Part shown: in pieces, positions 28,410-39,374 of the stretch
Numbering within the stretch: position 1 is the stretch's first letter
How the letters are laid out: each line of letters begins with the position of its first letter
DNA from: Brenneria alni
Lineage (GTDB): Bacteria > Pseudomonadota > Gammaproteobacteria > Enterobacterales > Enterobacteriaceae
Direction: 5' to 3'
Assembly (NCBI RefSeq): GCF_003666245.1
Contig: NZ_MJLZ01000032.1
Coordinates: forward strand, 1-50,394
Length of the DNA stretch: 50,394 nucleotides
Translations under genes and position numbers: made by a program
Notes under the pieces: model-generated
Told to the model about the DNA's origin: nothing
Seen by the model: only the letters and a program-made list of their open reading frames with translations
Databases searched by the model: none

Positions 28410-30437
28410 TTACTTGCTGATATCTTTAGCCTTGGCCAGTTGCGCACGAATATTCGCCAGATGACTTTGTCCTTTCTGCATTCGCTCCTGCGCATTGACG
28501 ACTTTACGCTCGGTCTCCCAGATCAAGTCATCCTGCGGTAATTCGAGCAGGAACCGACTCGGTTCAGGACGAACCAGTTCGCCGAACTGACGCCGTTCCC
28601 TGCACAGGGTAAACGTAAGCTCGCGCTGGGCACGGGTAATGCCGACATACGCCAGACGGCGCTCTTCATCGACATTATCCTCATCAATGCTGCTCTGGTG
28701 CGGCAACAGCCCTTCTTCCATGCCCACCAAAAAAACGTAGGGAAATTCCAGCCCTTTCGAAGCATGTAATGTCATTAACTGCACCTGATCCAGCTCTTCT
28801 TCATTTTCACCCCGTTCCATCATATCCCGCAGGGTAAAACGCGTGACCACCTGGGTCAGCGTCATTGGCTCATCCAGGTCCGATCCTTCCAGCATTTCCG
28901 TCATCCAGCTAAAAAGCTGATTGACGTTTTTCATCCGCATTTCGGCGGCTTTTGGGCTGGGTGAGGTTTCGTATAGCCAGCTTTCGTAATCCAGCCCGCG
29001 GATAAGGTCACGCACCGCCGCCACCGGTTCATGTTCAGCCAAACGGGCAACCTCCGTCATCCATTGAGTAAAGCGTTGCAGCGACTCCAGACCTCGCCCG
29101 GTCAGGGACTGGCCCAGCCCCAGATCAAAGCTGGCGCTGAACAGGCTTTTATTGCGTTGATTCGCCCATTCGCCCAGTTTTTTCAGTGTCGCAGGGCCAA
29201 TCTCTCGCCTGGGGGTATTGACGATGCGCAAAAAGGCGCTGTCATCGTCCTGATTAGTTAATACCCGCAGATAGGCCAACAGATCCTTAATTTCAGGGCG
29301 TGAGAAAAATGAGGTGCCGCCAGAAATCCGATAAGGGATACGGTTTTGCATCAGCATTTTTTCAAACAGACGGGACTGATGATTACCACGATACAAAATG
29401 GCATAGTCACCATACTGAGTTTTTTTAATAAAATGGTGGGCAATCAGTTCGCCAACCACGCGTTCGGCTTCATGGTCTTCATTGTTTGCCGTGATAATTT
29501 TTAGCTCATCACCATAGCCCAGTTCTGAAAAAAGCCGTTTTTCAAAGACATGCGGGTTATTGGCGATCAGAATATTGGCGGCTTTCAGAATACGCCCGGA
29601 GGAACGATAGTTTTGCTCCAGCTTGATAACTTCCAATTTCGGAAAGTCCTGCTGTAACAGCATTAAATTCTGCGGACGTGCGCCCCGCCAGGAATAAATA
29701 GATTGATCGTCATCCCCCACCACCGTAAAGCGGGCACGGTTTCCCACCAGTAATTTAACCAGTTCATACTGGCTGGTATTGGTGTCCTGATATTCGTCCA
29801 CCAGCAGATAGCGCAAGCGATTCTGCCAACGTTCGCGTACCTCATCGTTATGTTTTAATAACAGAGTAGGCAGCAGAATGAGATCGTCGAAATCGAGCAC
29901 ATTACAGGCACGAAGATGATCGTGGTACAGCGCATAACAATGAACAAACAGTTTGTCACGCTCGGATCGTGCCGCCGCTGCCGCACCGGCGGGATCGATA
30001 AGATCATTTTTCCAGCCAGAGATCGTTGACGTTAACTGCTGCAACAGCGTTTTGTCATTTTCCAGCCATTGCTCGGTTAGCTCTTTCAACAAAGCCATTT
30101 GATCCTGATCGTCGAACAGAGAAAAATTGGCTTTCATTCCCAGCGCGGCATATTCCCGTTTAATGATCTCCAGCCCCAGCGTATGGAATGTGGCGATCGT
30201 CAATCTGCGGGTTTCTTTACGCCCCAGCGTTTGCGATACACGTTCCTTCATCTCCCGCGCCGCTTTGTTGGTAAAGGTCACAGCAGCAATGTGCCGGGGC
30301 TGATAACCACACTGTCGAATCAGATAAGCAATTTTATTGGTAATGACGCGAGTCTTACCTGAGCCTGCCCCTGCCAGTACCAGACAGGGGCCAGTAACAA
30401 ATTCGACAGCATGTTGTTGGCTGGGATTTAAACGCAT
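28410..30437 (-). CDS. rep: ATP-dependent DNA helicase Rep
   Basis: A 675-residue UvrD/Rep superfamily 1 helicase (E. coli 673). Walker [10 protein letters not shown] lies near residue 30; [28 protein letters not shown] and [13 protein letters not shown] are the other helicase motifs. It unwinds 3'-5' and clears proteins ahead of forks. The frame is open to a GTG at 30452, but the ATG at 30437 ([13 protein letters not shown]) matches the family start. Confidence 0.97.
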   Translation of the reverse strand: MRLNPSQQHAVEFVTGPCLVLAGAGSGKTRVITNKIAYLIRQCGYQPRHIAAVTFTNKAAREMKERVSQTLGRKETRRLTIATFHTLGLEIIKREYAALGMKANFSLFDDQDQMALLKELTEQWLENDKTLLQQLTSTISGWKNDLIDPAGAAAAARSERDKLFVHCYALYHDHLRACNVLDFDDLILLPTLLLKHNDEVRERWQNRLRYLLVDEYQDTNTSQYELVKLLVGNRARFTVVGDDDQSIYSWRGARPQNLMLLQQDFPKLEVIKLEQNYRSSGRILKAANILIANNPHVFEKRLFSELGYGDELKIITANNEDHEAERVVGELIAHHFIKKTQYGDYAILYRGNHQSRLFEKMLMQNRIPYRISGGTSFFSRPEIKDLLAYLRVLTNQDDDSAFLRIVNTPRREIGPATLKKLGEWANQRNKSLFSASFDLGLGQSLTGRGLESLQRFTQWMTEVARLAEHEPVAAVRDLIRGLDYESWLYETSPSPKAAEMRMKNVNQLFSWMTEMLEGSDLDEPMTLTQVVTRFTLRDMMERGENEEELDQVQLMTLHASKGLEFPYVFLVGMEEGLLPHQSSIDEDNVDEERRLAYVGITRAQRELTFTLCRERRQFGELVRPEPSRFLLELPQDDLIWETERKVVNAQERMQKGQSHLANIRAQLAKAKDISK

Positions 30438-30595
30438 AACGGCATGGCTCACTCATAAAACAAGAGGCGATTGTAGCAGAAAGCCTCCACGATCCTGATC
30501 GGGGATTTTTACTTCAGGAAAGCACGCCGCAGTCCACATCCTGCGTTACAGGTGTTACATTGCGTACAGGAATCTCTATCATAAAAGGTAACGAC

Positions 30596-30877
30596 ATGGC
30601 GAATACCGCAGCAGCACTTCATATTCTGGTGGATACCGAGCAACAGGCCAACGACATTCTGGCTCAGTTGGAGCAAGGCGCAGATTTCCAGAAATTGGCG
30701 CAGCAACACTCAACCTGCCCGTCAAAGCGTAATGGCGGCGATTTAGGCGAGTTCCGTAAAGGCGACATGGTACCCGCCTTTGATAAAGCGGTCTTTTCCT
30801 GTGAGTTGCTGAAACCCTTTGGGCCGGTGAAAACCCAGTTCGGCTATCACCTGATTAAAGTGCTGTACCGTAATTAG
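30596..30877 (+). CDS. ppiC: Peptidyl-prolyl cis-trans isomerase C (parvulin)
   Basis: A 93-residue parvulin-type rotamase without signal peptide, the E. coli length. Typical segments are [36 protein letters not shown] and [10 protein letters not shown]. It catalyses proline isomerisation in the cytoplasm. The ATG at 30596, preceded by AAAGGTAACG, is chosen over an upstream start in the same frame (30560). In E. coli it neighbours ilvC; here putA and putP lie between. Confidence 0.96.
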   Translation: MANTAAALHILVDTEQQANDILAQLEQGADFQKLAQQHSTCPSKRNGGDLGEFRKGDMVPAFDKAVFSCELLKPFGPVKTQFGYHLIKVLYRN

Positions 30878-30929
30878 GATATTCCCAGGCCTTCCCCCCG
30901 ACAATGGGAAGGCGCCGATATATCGTGGC

Positions 30930-33900
30930 TTATCCGAGCGTCATCAGACCGGCGTTACCACCCGCCGCAGCGGTGTTGACACTCAGAGTGCGTTCATTCA
31001 GCAACCGTTCCAGCAAAATATTCGTTTCGCCACGGGCAAAGCCCTGTAGCGAAATAATCGGCCCACGGCGCTCGGCTACCTGTTTACTCAGGTTACGAAG
31101 GTTGTCGGCATCCCCATGATAAATAATAGCGTCAAACATTGCTTTAGGATTATGCCAGTCTTTACTGAAGTCGATACGTGCCTGAACGACATCAGGCAGG
31201 CGGCGGTACAACCCGCGCAGCCATGCCGTTTCTTCCCACAGAATTCGCCCGCCGACCGCCAGCACCGCCGCCACCTGAGTTAATGCATCATCGTTATTAT
31301 CCGCCAGACACAGCACACGCCCGCGAGGCACCAGCGTATAAGTATTACGCTCGCCCGTCGGCCCCGGCAGCAGACGCGTGGTTCCTCCTAACTCCAGTTC
31401 AGCATAGCGCTGGCATAACACCACAAGATCGCCATGATGTTCAGTAATCGCCCATTTTTCCAGCGCATACAAGGCAGGCAATAACGCGGTGCGAACCGTG
31501 GTATCTAACGCCAGGTCGTGATCCTGCCGTGCCAATCCCTGCGACAGCGCATCTTCCGGGCGATGTGCCAATAAACGATACAAATAGAGTGGTCCACCCG
31601 CTTTCGGCCCCGTGCCAGACAGCCCCTCGCCACCAAAAGGCTGAACCCCGACCACGGCGCCGACCATATTGCGATTGACATACTGATTGCCCACCCTGAC
31701 ATTGGCGGTAATGCGCCTGATGGTTTCATCAATACGGGAGTGGATACCCAGCGTCAGACCATATCCTGCGGCATTGATCTGATCGATAAGGTTATTCAGG
31801 TTCTGACTTTGATAACGCACCACATGCAGTACCGGACCGAATACCTCTTTTTGTAGCTCGTTAACGCTGTTCAACTCGATCAATGTCGGCATAACAAACG
31901 TGCCACGCGCCCATTCCTGCTCATCCTGCTGCGCCAGTCGTCGTGCGGCCTGAAAAACCTTAAGCCCTTTAGCCCGCATCACCAGAATATGACGTTCAAC
32001 GGTGTTTTTCGCCTCCGCATCAATCAGCGGGCCGATATCGGTCGCAAGAAGGTGCGGATTTCCCATCCGATATTCGGCCATCGCGCCACGCAGCATTTGC
32101 AACGTGTGTTCCGCTATGTCCTCCTGAACACACAAAAGTCGTAGCGCCGAACAACGCTGGCCGGCGCTGTCAAACGCCGAGGCAATCACATCACTAACCA
32201 CCTGCTCGGTCAGAGCGGAAGAATCCACGATCATTGCATTCAGCCCTCCCGTTTCGGCAATGAGCGGGATAAGATGCCCCTGCGAATCGAGCCGTCCGGC
32301 AATACTGCGCTGTAACAGACCGGCGACCTCAGTTGAGCCGGTGAACATCACGCCACGTATCCGGCTGTCATTCACCAACGCCGCGCCGACGCTTTCCCCC
32401 GCCCCCGGCAGAAGTTGCAGTACGCCAGCGGGAATACCCGCTTCCAGCAGGATACCTACCGCCTGAGCGGCGATCAAAGGCGTTTGCTCGGCGGGTTTTG
32501 CCAATACGCTATTGCCCGCCGCCAACGCCGCAGACACCTGCCCGGTGAAGATCGCCAACGGGAAGTTCCACGGACTGATACAAACCACGGGGCCTAATGG
32601 ACGATGGGCATCATGGGTAAATTCATGCGCCTGACTGGCGTAATAACGCAAAAAATCAACCGCTTCACGAACTTCTGCGATCGCATTGCCGAAAGTTTTA
32701 CCCGCTTCCCGAACCAGCAAGCCCAGCAGGCTTGGCAATTGGCGTTCCATCAGCGAGGCGGCCTTATTCAACACCGCCGCACGTTCCGCGGGCAGGGTGG
32801 CTCGCCAACCCGCCGCCGCACGCACCGCCGCCTCAACCGCTCGCCCTACATCCGGCTCACTGGCTTCACGAACATAACCGACGATATCCCGCGATTCAGC
32901 GGGGTTAATCACCGGTTTTGCCTCGTTCGCTTCAGATTCGGCCTCCATGACAGGCGCCGCCAGCCACAGCGATGTTGCACCGTTCAGTAACGCATTGGAT
33001 AACGAAGCCAGATGATGTTCATTTGACAGATCCAGCCCCCTGGAATTACGGCGTGAATCACCGTACAAGTGGCGTGGTAACGGGATACGGGGATGCGGCA
33101 AACCTATCCTTCCTTCCATTGCCGCCAGTGCGTCAACCTCACTGACCGGATCCGCCACCAGCTTATCCAACGGCAAGGAAGTATCAGCAATACGGTTGAC
33201 AAAAGAGGTATTGGCGCCATTTTCAAGCAGTCGGCGAACCAGGTAGGCCAATAGTGTTTCGTGCGTCCCTACCGGCGCATAAATGCGGCATGGGCGATTC
33301 AGTTTGCCATCGGCCACTTTTCCCACCACCTGTTCGTACAACGGTTCGCCCATACCATGCAGGCACTGGAACTCATACTGCCCCGGATAGTAGTTGTTAC
33401 CGGCCAGATAATAAATCGCACTTAGCGTATGGGCGTTATGCGTGGCGAACTGAGGATAAATAAACGTAGGCGCCGCCAGCAACTTGCGTGCGCAAGCCAG
33501 ATAGGACACATCGGTATAGACCTTCCGCGTGTAGACCGGGTAGCCTTCCAGCCCCTCCACCTGCGCCCGCTTGATTTCACTGTCCCAATAAGCCCCTTTC
33601 ACCAGACGTATCATCAGCCGCCGCTGACTGCGTTGCGCTATTTCAATCACCGCATCAATGACCAACGGGCAGCGTTTCTGATAGGCCTGAATGACAAACC
33701 CAATCCCGTTCCAGCCGGAAAGTTGCGATTCGAAGCAAAGTTTTTCCAGCAGATCGAGCGAGATCTCCAGCCGATCAGCCTCTTCTGCGTCAATATTGAT
33801 ACCGATGTCGTAATGTCTGGCCTGTAGCGTGAGCGACAGCAGGCGCGGGTAAAGTTCTTCCATCACCCGTTCATGCTGCGCCCGGCCATAGCGGGGATGC

Positions 33901-34919
33901 AGGGCAGACAGTTTGATGGAAATTCCCGGCCCTTCATAAATCCCGCGGCCATTGGAAGCTTTCCCTATCGCATCAATGGCCTGCTGATAAGCCTCCAGAT
34001 AGGCGGCGGCATCGTTCTCCGTCAGCGCGGCTTCGCCCAGCATATCGTAGGAATGGCGGAACCCCTGCTCTTCCCGCTTACGGGCATTGGTCAACGCCTG
34101 TGCTATTGTCTCGCCGGTGACAAACTGCTCCCCCATCAGACGCATTGCCATATCAACGCCTTTGCGGATCAGCGGTTCTCCGCCTCTGCCAATAATTCGA
34201 CTGAGGGAACCCGATAAACCAACCTTATGGTTTTTATCCACTACCTGTGCGGCAACCAGCTTGCCGGTGAGCAATAATCCCCAGGTGGCTGCATTAACAA
34301 ACAGTGACGGACTGTGGCCAATATGCGCGTGCCAGTGACCCGCGCCGATCTTGTCGCGAATCAGGGCATCACGGGTCGGGGTGTCTGGAATGCGCAGTAA
34401 AGCCTCAGCCAGACACATCAACGCCACCCCTTCCTGAGAAGAAAGTGAAAATTCTTGCAGCAGCCCCTGAACCATTCCCGCCTCCCCATTAGCGCCTTTT
34501 CCCGCCCGGAGCCGTTCTGCAATGCGATTGGCCATTTTATCTATAGATTGCGACAATTCTCCGCACAACCTCGCCTTTTCAAGTAATTTCGGCACCATTT
34601 CGGTTTCAGGGCGGCGATAAGCCGAGGTTATCGCGGCGCGGATAACCGACTGCGGGATGACCTGTTCAGCGAACACCAGGAAAGGTTGATAGGTTTCTTC
34701 TTGCTGAGATTGCGGCATAATCTCTTCCGCTTCAGTTTGGCTGGACACAGCCGGTTGTGGTATTTCAGGAGTGTCGGTGCCGCTTTCGAGGCGTTCGAGA
34801 TAACTAAAAATGGCCTGTTTGATAAGCCAGTACGGTGTCCGATCGAGACGCCGCGCAGCGGCTTTGATGCGGTCACTTGTTGCCTCGTCGAGTTTCACGC
34901 CCAGCGCGGTTGTGCCCAT
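30930..34919 (-). CDS. putA: Trifunctional PutA: proline dehydrogenase, P5C dehydrogenase and repressor
   Basis: A 1329-residue protein (E. coli 1320). The N-terminal ribbon-helix-helix (GTTALGVKLDEATSDRIKAA) binds DNA in the put control region. The FAD-dependent proline dehydrogenase follows (about 260-560), then the aldehyde dehydrogenase with catalytic Cys923 in SAGQRCSALR and the motif VFGPVLHVV. The C-terminal domain ends NTAAAGGNAGLMTLG. It oxidises proline to glutamate at the membrane and, without proline, represses put genes. The ATG at 34919 has AGGAG eight bases upstream and is preferred to a GTG at 34928. It is divergent from putP. Confidence 0.97.
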   Translation of the reverse strand: MGTTALGVKLDEATSDRIKAAARRLDRTPYWLIKQAIFSYLERLESGTDTPEIPQPAVSSQTEAEEIMPQSQQEETYQPFLVFAEQVIPQSVIRAAITSAYRRPETEMVPKLLEKARLCGELSQSIDKMANRIAERLRAGKGANGEAGMVQGLLQEFSLSSQEGVALMCLAEALLRIPDTPTRDALIRDKIGAGHWHAHIGHSPSLFVNAATWGLLLTGKLVAAQVVDKNHKVGLSGSLSRIIGRGGEPLIRKGVDMAMRLMGEQFVTGETIAQALTNARKREEQGFRHSYDMLGEAALTENDAAAYLEAYQQAIDAIGKASNGRGIYEGPGISIKLSALHPRYGRAQHERVMEELYPRLLSLTLQARHYDIGINIDAEEADRLEISLDLLEKLCFESQLSGWNGIGFVIQAYQKRCPLVIDAVIEIAQRSQRRLMIRLVKGAYWDSEIKRAQVEGLEGYPVYTRKVYTDVSYLACARKLLAAPTFIYPQFATHNAHTLSAIYYLAGNNYYPGQYEFQCLHGMGEPLYEQVVGKVADGKLNRPCRIYAPVGTHETLLAYLVRRLLENGANTSFVNRIADTSLPLDKLVADPVSEVDALAAMEGRIGLPHPRIPLPRHLYGDSRRNSRGLDLSNEHHLASLSNALLNGATSLWLAAPVMEAESEANEAKPVINPAESRDIVGYVREASEPDVGRAVEAAVRAAAGWRATLPAERAAVLNKAASLMERQLPSLLGLLVREAGKTFGNAIAEVREAVDFLRYYASQAHEFTHDAHRPLGPVVCISPWNFPLAIFTGQVSAALAAGNSVLAKPAEQTPLIAAQAVGILLEAGIPAGVLQLLPGAGESVGAALVNDSRIRGVMFTGSTEVAGLLQRSIAGRLDSQGHLIPLIAETGGLNAMIVDSSALTEQVVSDVIASAFDSAGQRCSALRLLCVQEDIAEHTLQMLRGAMAEYRMGNPHLLATDIGPLIDAEAKNTVERHILVMRAKGLKVFQAARRLAQQDEQEWARGTFVMPTLIELNSVNELQKEVFGPVLHVVRYQSQNLNNLIDQINAAGYGLTLGIHSRIDETIRRITANVRVGNQYVNRNMVGAVVGVQPFGGEGLSGTGPKAGGPLYLYRLLAHRPEDALSQGLARQDHDLALDTTVRTALLPALYALEKWAITEHHGDLVVLCQRYAELELGGTTRLLPGPTGERNTYTLVPRGRVLCLADNNDDALTQVAAVLAVGGRILWEETAWLRGLYRRLPDVVQARIDFSKDWHNPKAMFDAIIYHGDADNLRNLSKQVAERRGPIISLQGFARGETNILLERLLNERTLSVNTAAAGGNAGLMTLG

Positions 34920-35172
34920 ACATTCCACTCCTGTGATTGAAAAGTACGCACCAGAGAGACAACCGTATCCGCCAGGTTGCTAATAAAAGGGTTAAAAACA
35001 CCATTCCCTTTATTTTTAATCCACCGTCGCGGCACAGGTTTTGCCTTTTTCATGTGTATTTTCAGTATAGATGAAGTCATTAAGTTAGATTCTTACGGCC
35101 AGTCATGGGGAAGATAAAAACCTGGAGCCGCCACAAAGGGCGGCGCGAATAATAATGAAAACGGAGAGTTGA
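34920..35172. promoter_or_regulatory. putA-putP divergent control region
   Basis: About 250 bases between the divergent put genes. By family knowledge it contains PutA operators and both promoters. GTTGC-containing sequences near 34975 resemble PutA half sites, but I cannot fix individual sites. Confidence 0.5.
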
Positions 35173-36657
35173 ATGACAATGAACACACCAATGCTGGTGA
35201 CTTTTCTGGTGTATATTTTCGGGATGGTTCTCATCGGTTTATTTGCTTACCGGGCCACCAACAGCTTTGGTGATTACATCCTGGGGGGACGCAGAATGGG
35301 CAGCGTGGTCACCGCGCTATCCGCCGGCGCTTCGGATATGAGCGGCTGGCTATTGATGGGGTTACCCGGCGCCATTTTCCTTTTCGGTATTTCTGAAAGC
35401 TGGATCGCCATCGGGCTGATTGCCGGGGCGTATCTGAACTGGAAGCTGGTAGCGGGACGCCTGCGCGTACATACCGAGGTCAACCACAATGCCCTCACCC
35501 TGCCCGATTACTTTACCCACCGCTTTGAGGACAAAAGCAACCTGCTGCGGATCATTTCGGCGCTGATCATTCTGGTGTTTTTCACCATTTATTGTGCCTC
35601 CGGCGTGGTGGCAGGCGCACGCCTGTTTGAAAGCACCTTCGGCATGAGTTACACCAGCGCATTATGGGCGGGCGCCACCGCGACCATTGCCTACACCTTT
35701 ATCGGCGGCTATCTGGCTGTCAGTTGGACGGACACCGTTCAGGCCAGCCTGATGATTTTCGCCCTTATTTTAGCGCCCGTCATGGTGATTCTGTCGCTGG
35801 GCGGCCTGGATTTATCCGTAAACGTCATCGAAGCAAAAAACCCGGCCAACCTGAATATGTTTAAAGGGTTGGATGCGATCGCCATTATTTCTCTTTTGGG
35901 CTGGGGGCTGGGCTATTTCGGTCAGCCACATATTCTGGCCCGCTTTATGGCGGCAGATTCACACCACACCATTCATAACGCGCGCCGTATCAGTATGGCC
36001 TGGATGATCCTGTGTCTGGCAGGCGCGGTGGCCGTCGGCTTCTTCGGCATCGCCTATTTCACCAACCACCCGGAACAGGCTGGCAACGTGTCGCATAACA
36101 GCGAGCGGGTGTTTATTGAACTATCCATGCTGTTGTTTAATCCGTGGATTGCCGGCGTATTGCTGTCGGCGATTCTGGCGGCGGTAATGAGTACGCTGAG
36201 TTGCCAGTTGCTGGTGTGCTCCAGCGCCATCACCGAAGATTTGTACCGTCCATTTTTGCGTAAAAGAGCCACGCAGAAAGAGCTGGTGTGGGTAGGCCGG
36301 GGAATGGTGTTGTTAGTCGCAATCGTTGCCATTGTGCTGGCGGCGAATCCAGAAAACCGCGTTCTTGGCCTGGTGAGCTATGCCTGGGCGGGTTTTGGCG
36401 CCGCTTTTGGCCCGGTGATCCTGATCTCCTTACTTTGGCCAAGAATGACGCGTAACGGCGCACTGCTGGGTATGTTGGTCGGCGCCATGACCGTGCTGGT
36501 TTGGAAACAATATGGCTGGCTGGATCTGTATGAAATCATCCCCGGGTTCCTGTTTGGTAGCCTGACTATTTTTGTCGTCAGCCTGCTGGACCGCTCACCA
36601 TCAAACGCGGTCACCGAACGTTTCCACCAGGCGGAAGCGGAATTCAAAACCGTCTAA
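35173..36657 (+). CDS. putP: Sodium/proline symporter
   Basis: A 494-residue sodium:solute symporter family protein (E. coli 502) with about 13 membrane segments. Signatures are DYILGGRRMGSVVTALSAGA, GWLLMGLPGA and YFGQPHILARFMAA. It imports proline with Na+ for PutA. The ATG has GGAGAG upstream. A strong terminator follows. Confidence 0.96.
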   Translation: MTMNTPMLVTFLVYIFGMVLIGLFAYRATNSFGDYILGGRRMGSVVTALSAGASDMSGWLLMGLPGAIFLFGISESWIAIGLIAGAYLNWKLVAGRLRVHTEVNHNALTLPDYFTHRFEDKSNLLRIISALIILVFFTIYCASGVVAGARLFESTFGMSYTSALWAGATATIAYTFIGGYLAVSWTDTVQASLMIFALILAPVMVILSLGGLDLSVNVIEAKNPANLNMFKGLDAIAIISLLGWGLGYFGQPHILARFMAADSHHTIHNARRISMAWMILCLAGAVAVGFFGIAYFTNHPEQAGNVSHNSERVFIELSMLLFNPWIAGVLLSAILAAVMSTLSCQLLVCSSAITEDLYRPFLRKRATQKELVWVGRGMVLLVAIVAIVLAANPENRVLGLVSYAWAGFGAAFGPVILISLLWPRMTRNGALLGMLVGAMTVLVWKQYGWLDLYEIIPGFLFGSLTIFVVSLLDRSPSNAVTERFHQAEAEFKTV

Positions 36658-36664
36658 TAAAATT

Positions 36665-36695
36665 AAAGGCACAGCGCGACGCTGTGCCTTTTTGG
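36665..36695 (+). terminator. Terminator of putP
   Basis: AAAGGCACAGCG pairs with CGCTGTGCCTTT around a 3-base loop and ends in a T-run, eight bases after the stop. Confidence 0.88.
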
Positions 36696-36700
36696 CATAT

Positions 36701-36772
36701 ATAACTCGTCATACTTCAAGTTGCATGTGCGTTGGCCGCGTTCCTGAAACTCGAATTATTTAGAGTATAACT
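36701..36772. repeat. Short palindromic dispersed repeat (MITE-like)
   Basis: The ends ATACTTCAAGTTGCA and TGAAACTCGAATTAT form an imperfect inverted repeat. The ends and the TTGGCCGCG core look like a repeat I remember as scattered in Serratia, Yersinia and Pectobacterium genomes, here apparently a short version lacking the middle. It lies between the putP terminator and the ilvC stop. Confidence 0.5.
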
Positions 36773-36781
36773 ACAGGGAAA

Positions 36782-38260
36782 TCAACCAGCGACGGCGATA
36801 CGTTTCATATCAGTCATATAACCGCGCAGTTTGCGGCCAACGGTTTCGATCGGGTGGTTGCGGATGGCTTCATTGACATCACGCAGTTGCGCGTTATCCA
36901 CGTCTGTCGCCGCAACGGTTTTACCTAAATCGCCCGGTTGCAGTGATGCCATGAATTTCTCTTTCAGCAATGGTACGGCGGCGTTGGCAAACAGGTAGTT
37001 GCCGTATTCCGCCGTATCAGAGATAACCACGTTCATTTCATACAGACGCTTACGGGCAATGGTGTTGGCAATCAGCGGCAGTTCATGCAGTGATTCATAG
37101 TAGGCGGACTCTTCGATGATACCTGCGCTGACCATAGTTTCAAACGCCAGTTCAACCCCGGCTTTGACCATTGCAATCATCAGCACGCCGTGATCAAAAT
37201 ACTCCTGTTCAGAGATTTTACCGTCAAACTGCGGCGCATTTTCAAATGCCGATTTGCCGGTTTCTTCACGCCAGGTCAGTAATTTGACGTCATCGTTCGC
37301 CCAATCTGCCATCATGCCGCTGGAGAATTCACCAGAAATGATGTCATCCATATGTTTCTGGAACAGCGGCGCCATAATCGCTTTCAACTGCTCAGACAGC
37401 GCATAGGCACGCAGCTTGGCCGGGTTGGACAGCCGGTCCATCATCAGCGTAATACCGCCTTGTTTCAGCGCTTCGGTAATGGTTTCCCAACCAAACTGAA
37501 TCAGTTTTTCCGCGTAGGCGGCATCCGCGCCATCAGCCACCAGTTTATCAAAACTCAGCAACGAACCCGCCTGCAACATACCGCACAGGATAGTCTGTTC
37601 ACCCATCAGGTCAGACTTCACTTCGGCAACGAAAGAGGATTGCAACACGCCAGCACGGTGACCGCCGGTCGCCGCAGCCCAGGCCTTGGCAATCGCCATA
37701 CCTTCACCTTTCGGATCGTTTTCCGGGTGAACCGCGATCAGCGTCGGTACGCCGAATCCACGTTTGTATTCTTCACGCACTTCCGTGCCCGGACATTTCG
37801 GCGCCACCATGACGACAGTGATGTCTTTCCGAATTTGCTCACCCACTTCAACAATGTTGAAACCGTGCGAGTAACCCAGCGCAGCGCCTTGTTTCATTAG
37901 CGGTTGAACGGCCTGAACCACGGCGGAGTGCTGTTTGTCCGGCGTCAGGTTAACCACCAGATCCGCCTGTGGGATCAGTTCTTCATAGGTGCCGACCGTA
38001 AAACCATTTTCGGTTGCTTTACGCCATGAGGCACGCTTCTCGGCAATCGCTTCCTGACGCAGTGCATAAGCGATATCCAGGCCGGAATCGCGCATGTTCA
38101 GTCCCTGGTTCAAGCCCTGTGCGCCACAGCCGACGATCACCACTTTTTTACCTTTCAGGTAGCCCGCTTCATCGGCAAATTCGTCACGTCCCATAAAACG
38201 ACACTGACCTAATTGCGCCAACTGCTGACGCAGGTTCAATGTGTTGAAATAGTTAGCCAT
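36782..38260 (-). CDS. ilvC: Ketol-acid reductoisomerase (class II)
   Basis: A 492-residue long-form KARI (E. coli 491). The NADP-binding [21 protein letters not shown] is near residue 35-55 and the duplicated knotted C-terminal domain is present ([19 protein letters not shown], then [19 protein letters not shown]). It makes dihydroxy acids for Val, Leu and Ile. The frame extends to 38314, but ATG 38260 ([16 protein letters not shown]) is the family start. It is divergent from its regulator ilvY. Confidence 0.97.
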   Translation of the reverse strand: MANYFNTLNLRQQLAQLGQCRFMGRDEFADEAGYLKGKKVVIVGCGAQGLNQGLNMRDSGLDIAYALRQEAIAEKRASWRKATENGFTVGTYEELIPQADLVVNLTPDKQHSAVVQAVQPLMKQGAALGYSHGFNIVEVGEQIRKDITVVMVAPKCPGTEVREEYKRGFGVPTLIAVHPENDPKGEGMAIAKAWAAATGGHRAGVLQSSFVAEVKSDLMGEQTILCGMLQAGSLLSFDKLVADGADAAYAEKLIQFGWETITEALKQGGITLMMDRLSNPAKLRAYALSEQLKAIMAPLFQKHMDDIISGEFSSGMMADWANDDVKLLTWREETGKSAFENAPQFDGKISEQEYFDHGVLMIAMVKAGVELAFETMVSAGIIEESAYYESLHELPLIANTIARKRLYEMNVVISDTAEYGNYLFANAAVPLLKEKFMASLQPGDLGKTVAATDVDNAQLRDVNEAIRNHPIETVGRKLRGYMTDMKRIAVAG

Positions 38261-38426
38261 GTGGTACTCCGTATAATGTTTTGTTTGTCTGTTAGGCAGA
38301 AAAAGGTTCCCCACTAGCGGGAAACTATTATGTCGTCATGATATGACAGGAAATGCATTGCTTAAATTGATATATTAACAACGTCATATTGCAAGATCTG
38401 CAAGGTTAAAATGAGGCTCGCATTGC
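38261..38426. promoter_or_regulatory. ilvY-ilvC divergent control region
   Basis: 166 bases between the LysR regulator and its target, the classical arrangement in which IlvY binds here and, with acetolactate or acetohydroxybutyrate, activates ilvC. TGCATTGC near 38352 and ATATTGCAA near 38387 could be half sites; this is by eye only. Confidence 0.5.
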
Positions 38427-39317
38427 ATGGATTTACGTGATCTCAAATTATTTCTCCATTTGGCCGAAAGTCGGCACTTTGGCCGCACGGCCAAAGCGAT
38501 GCATATCAGTCCGTCCACGCTGTCGCGGCAAATTCAACGGCTGGAGCAAGAGATTGGCCAAACCCTGTTTCAACGCGACAACCGCACCGTACTATTAACC
38601 GATGCGGGAGAACACCTGAAACTGTTCGCCCAGCAAACGCTGCTGCAATACCAGCAATTGCGGCACGCCATTGGCCAGCGCGGGCCATCGTTCAGCGGCG
38701 AATTGCGTATTTTTTGCTCTGTCACCGCCGCTTACAGCCATTTACCGCCGATTCTGGATCGTTTTCGGGCCGAACATCCACTGGTAGAGATCAAGCTGAC
38801 GACCGGCGATGCCGCCGATGCCGTCGAGAAAGTCCAGTCAAACGATGCTGATCTGGGGATCGCCGGGCACCCTGAAACCCTGCCAGCCAGCGTAGAGTTC
38901 ATGCCGATCGGTAAAATTCCGCTGGTGCTCATTATCCCTGCGCTACCCTGCCCGGTTCAGGCACAGGTGAAGCAACCTCACCCTGACTGGGCGGAAATTC
39001 CGTTTATTCTGCCGGAGCACGGTCCGGTACGTAAGCGCATCGACCTGTGGTTTCGTCGTCAGCATCTTACTAACCCGCAAATCTATGCCACCGTATCGGG
39101 CCATGAGGCAATGGTGTCAATGGTGGCGCTGGGCTGCGGCATTGCGCTGATCCCGGATGTGGTGCTGGAGAACAGCCCGGAACCGGTGCGTAACCGCGTG
39201 TCTGTTTTTGCCGAACATGTAATGGAACCGCTGGCGCTGGGCGTCTGCGTGCAGAAAAAACGGCTAAACGAACCGTTAATCGCCGCCTTCTGGGAAACGC
39301 TACCGGGTAAATCGTGA
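38427..39317 (+). CDS. ilvY: LysR-type activator IlvY
   Basis: A 296-residue LysR-family regulator (E. coli 297). The helix-turn-helix lies in residues 1-60 (FGRTAKAMHISPSTLSRQIQ) and the effector domain follows. It senses the substrates of IlvC. It is divergent from ilvC, which confirms the identity. Confidence 0.95.
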   Translation: MDLRDLKLFLHLAESRHFGRTAKAMHISPSTLSRQIQRLEQEIGQTLFQRDNRTVLLTDAGEHLKLFAQQTLLQYQQLRHAIGQRGPSFSGELRIFCSVTAAYSHLPPILDRFRAEHPLVEIKLTTGDAADAVEKVQSNDADLGIAGHPETLPASVEFMPIGKIPLVLIIPALPCPVQAQVKQPHPDWAEIPFILPEHGPVRKRIDLWFRRQHLTNPQIYATVSGHEAMVSMVALGCGIALIPDVVLENSPEPVRNRVSVFAEHVMEPLALGVCVQKKRLNEPLIAAFWETLPGKS

Positions 39318-39374
39318 TATTTATCAGCCCGACTGCACACGCTGGTGGTCGGATCGCTTTGCGGGAAAGTATGG

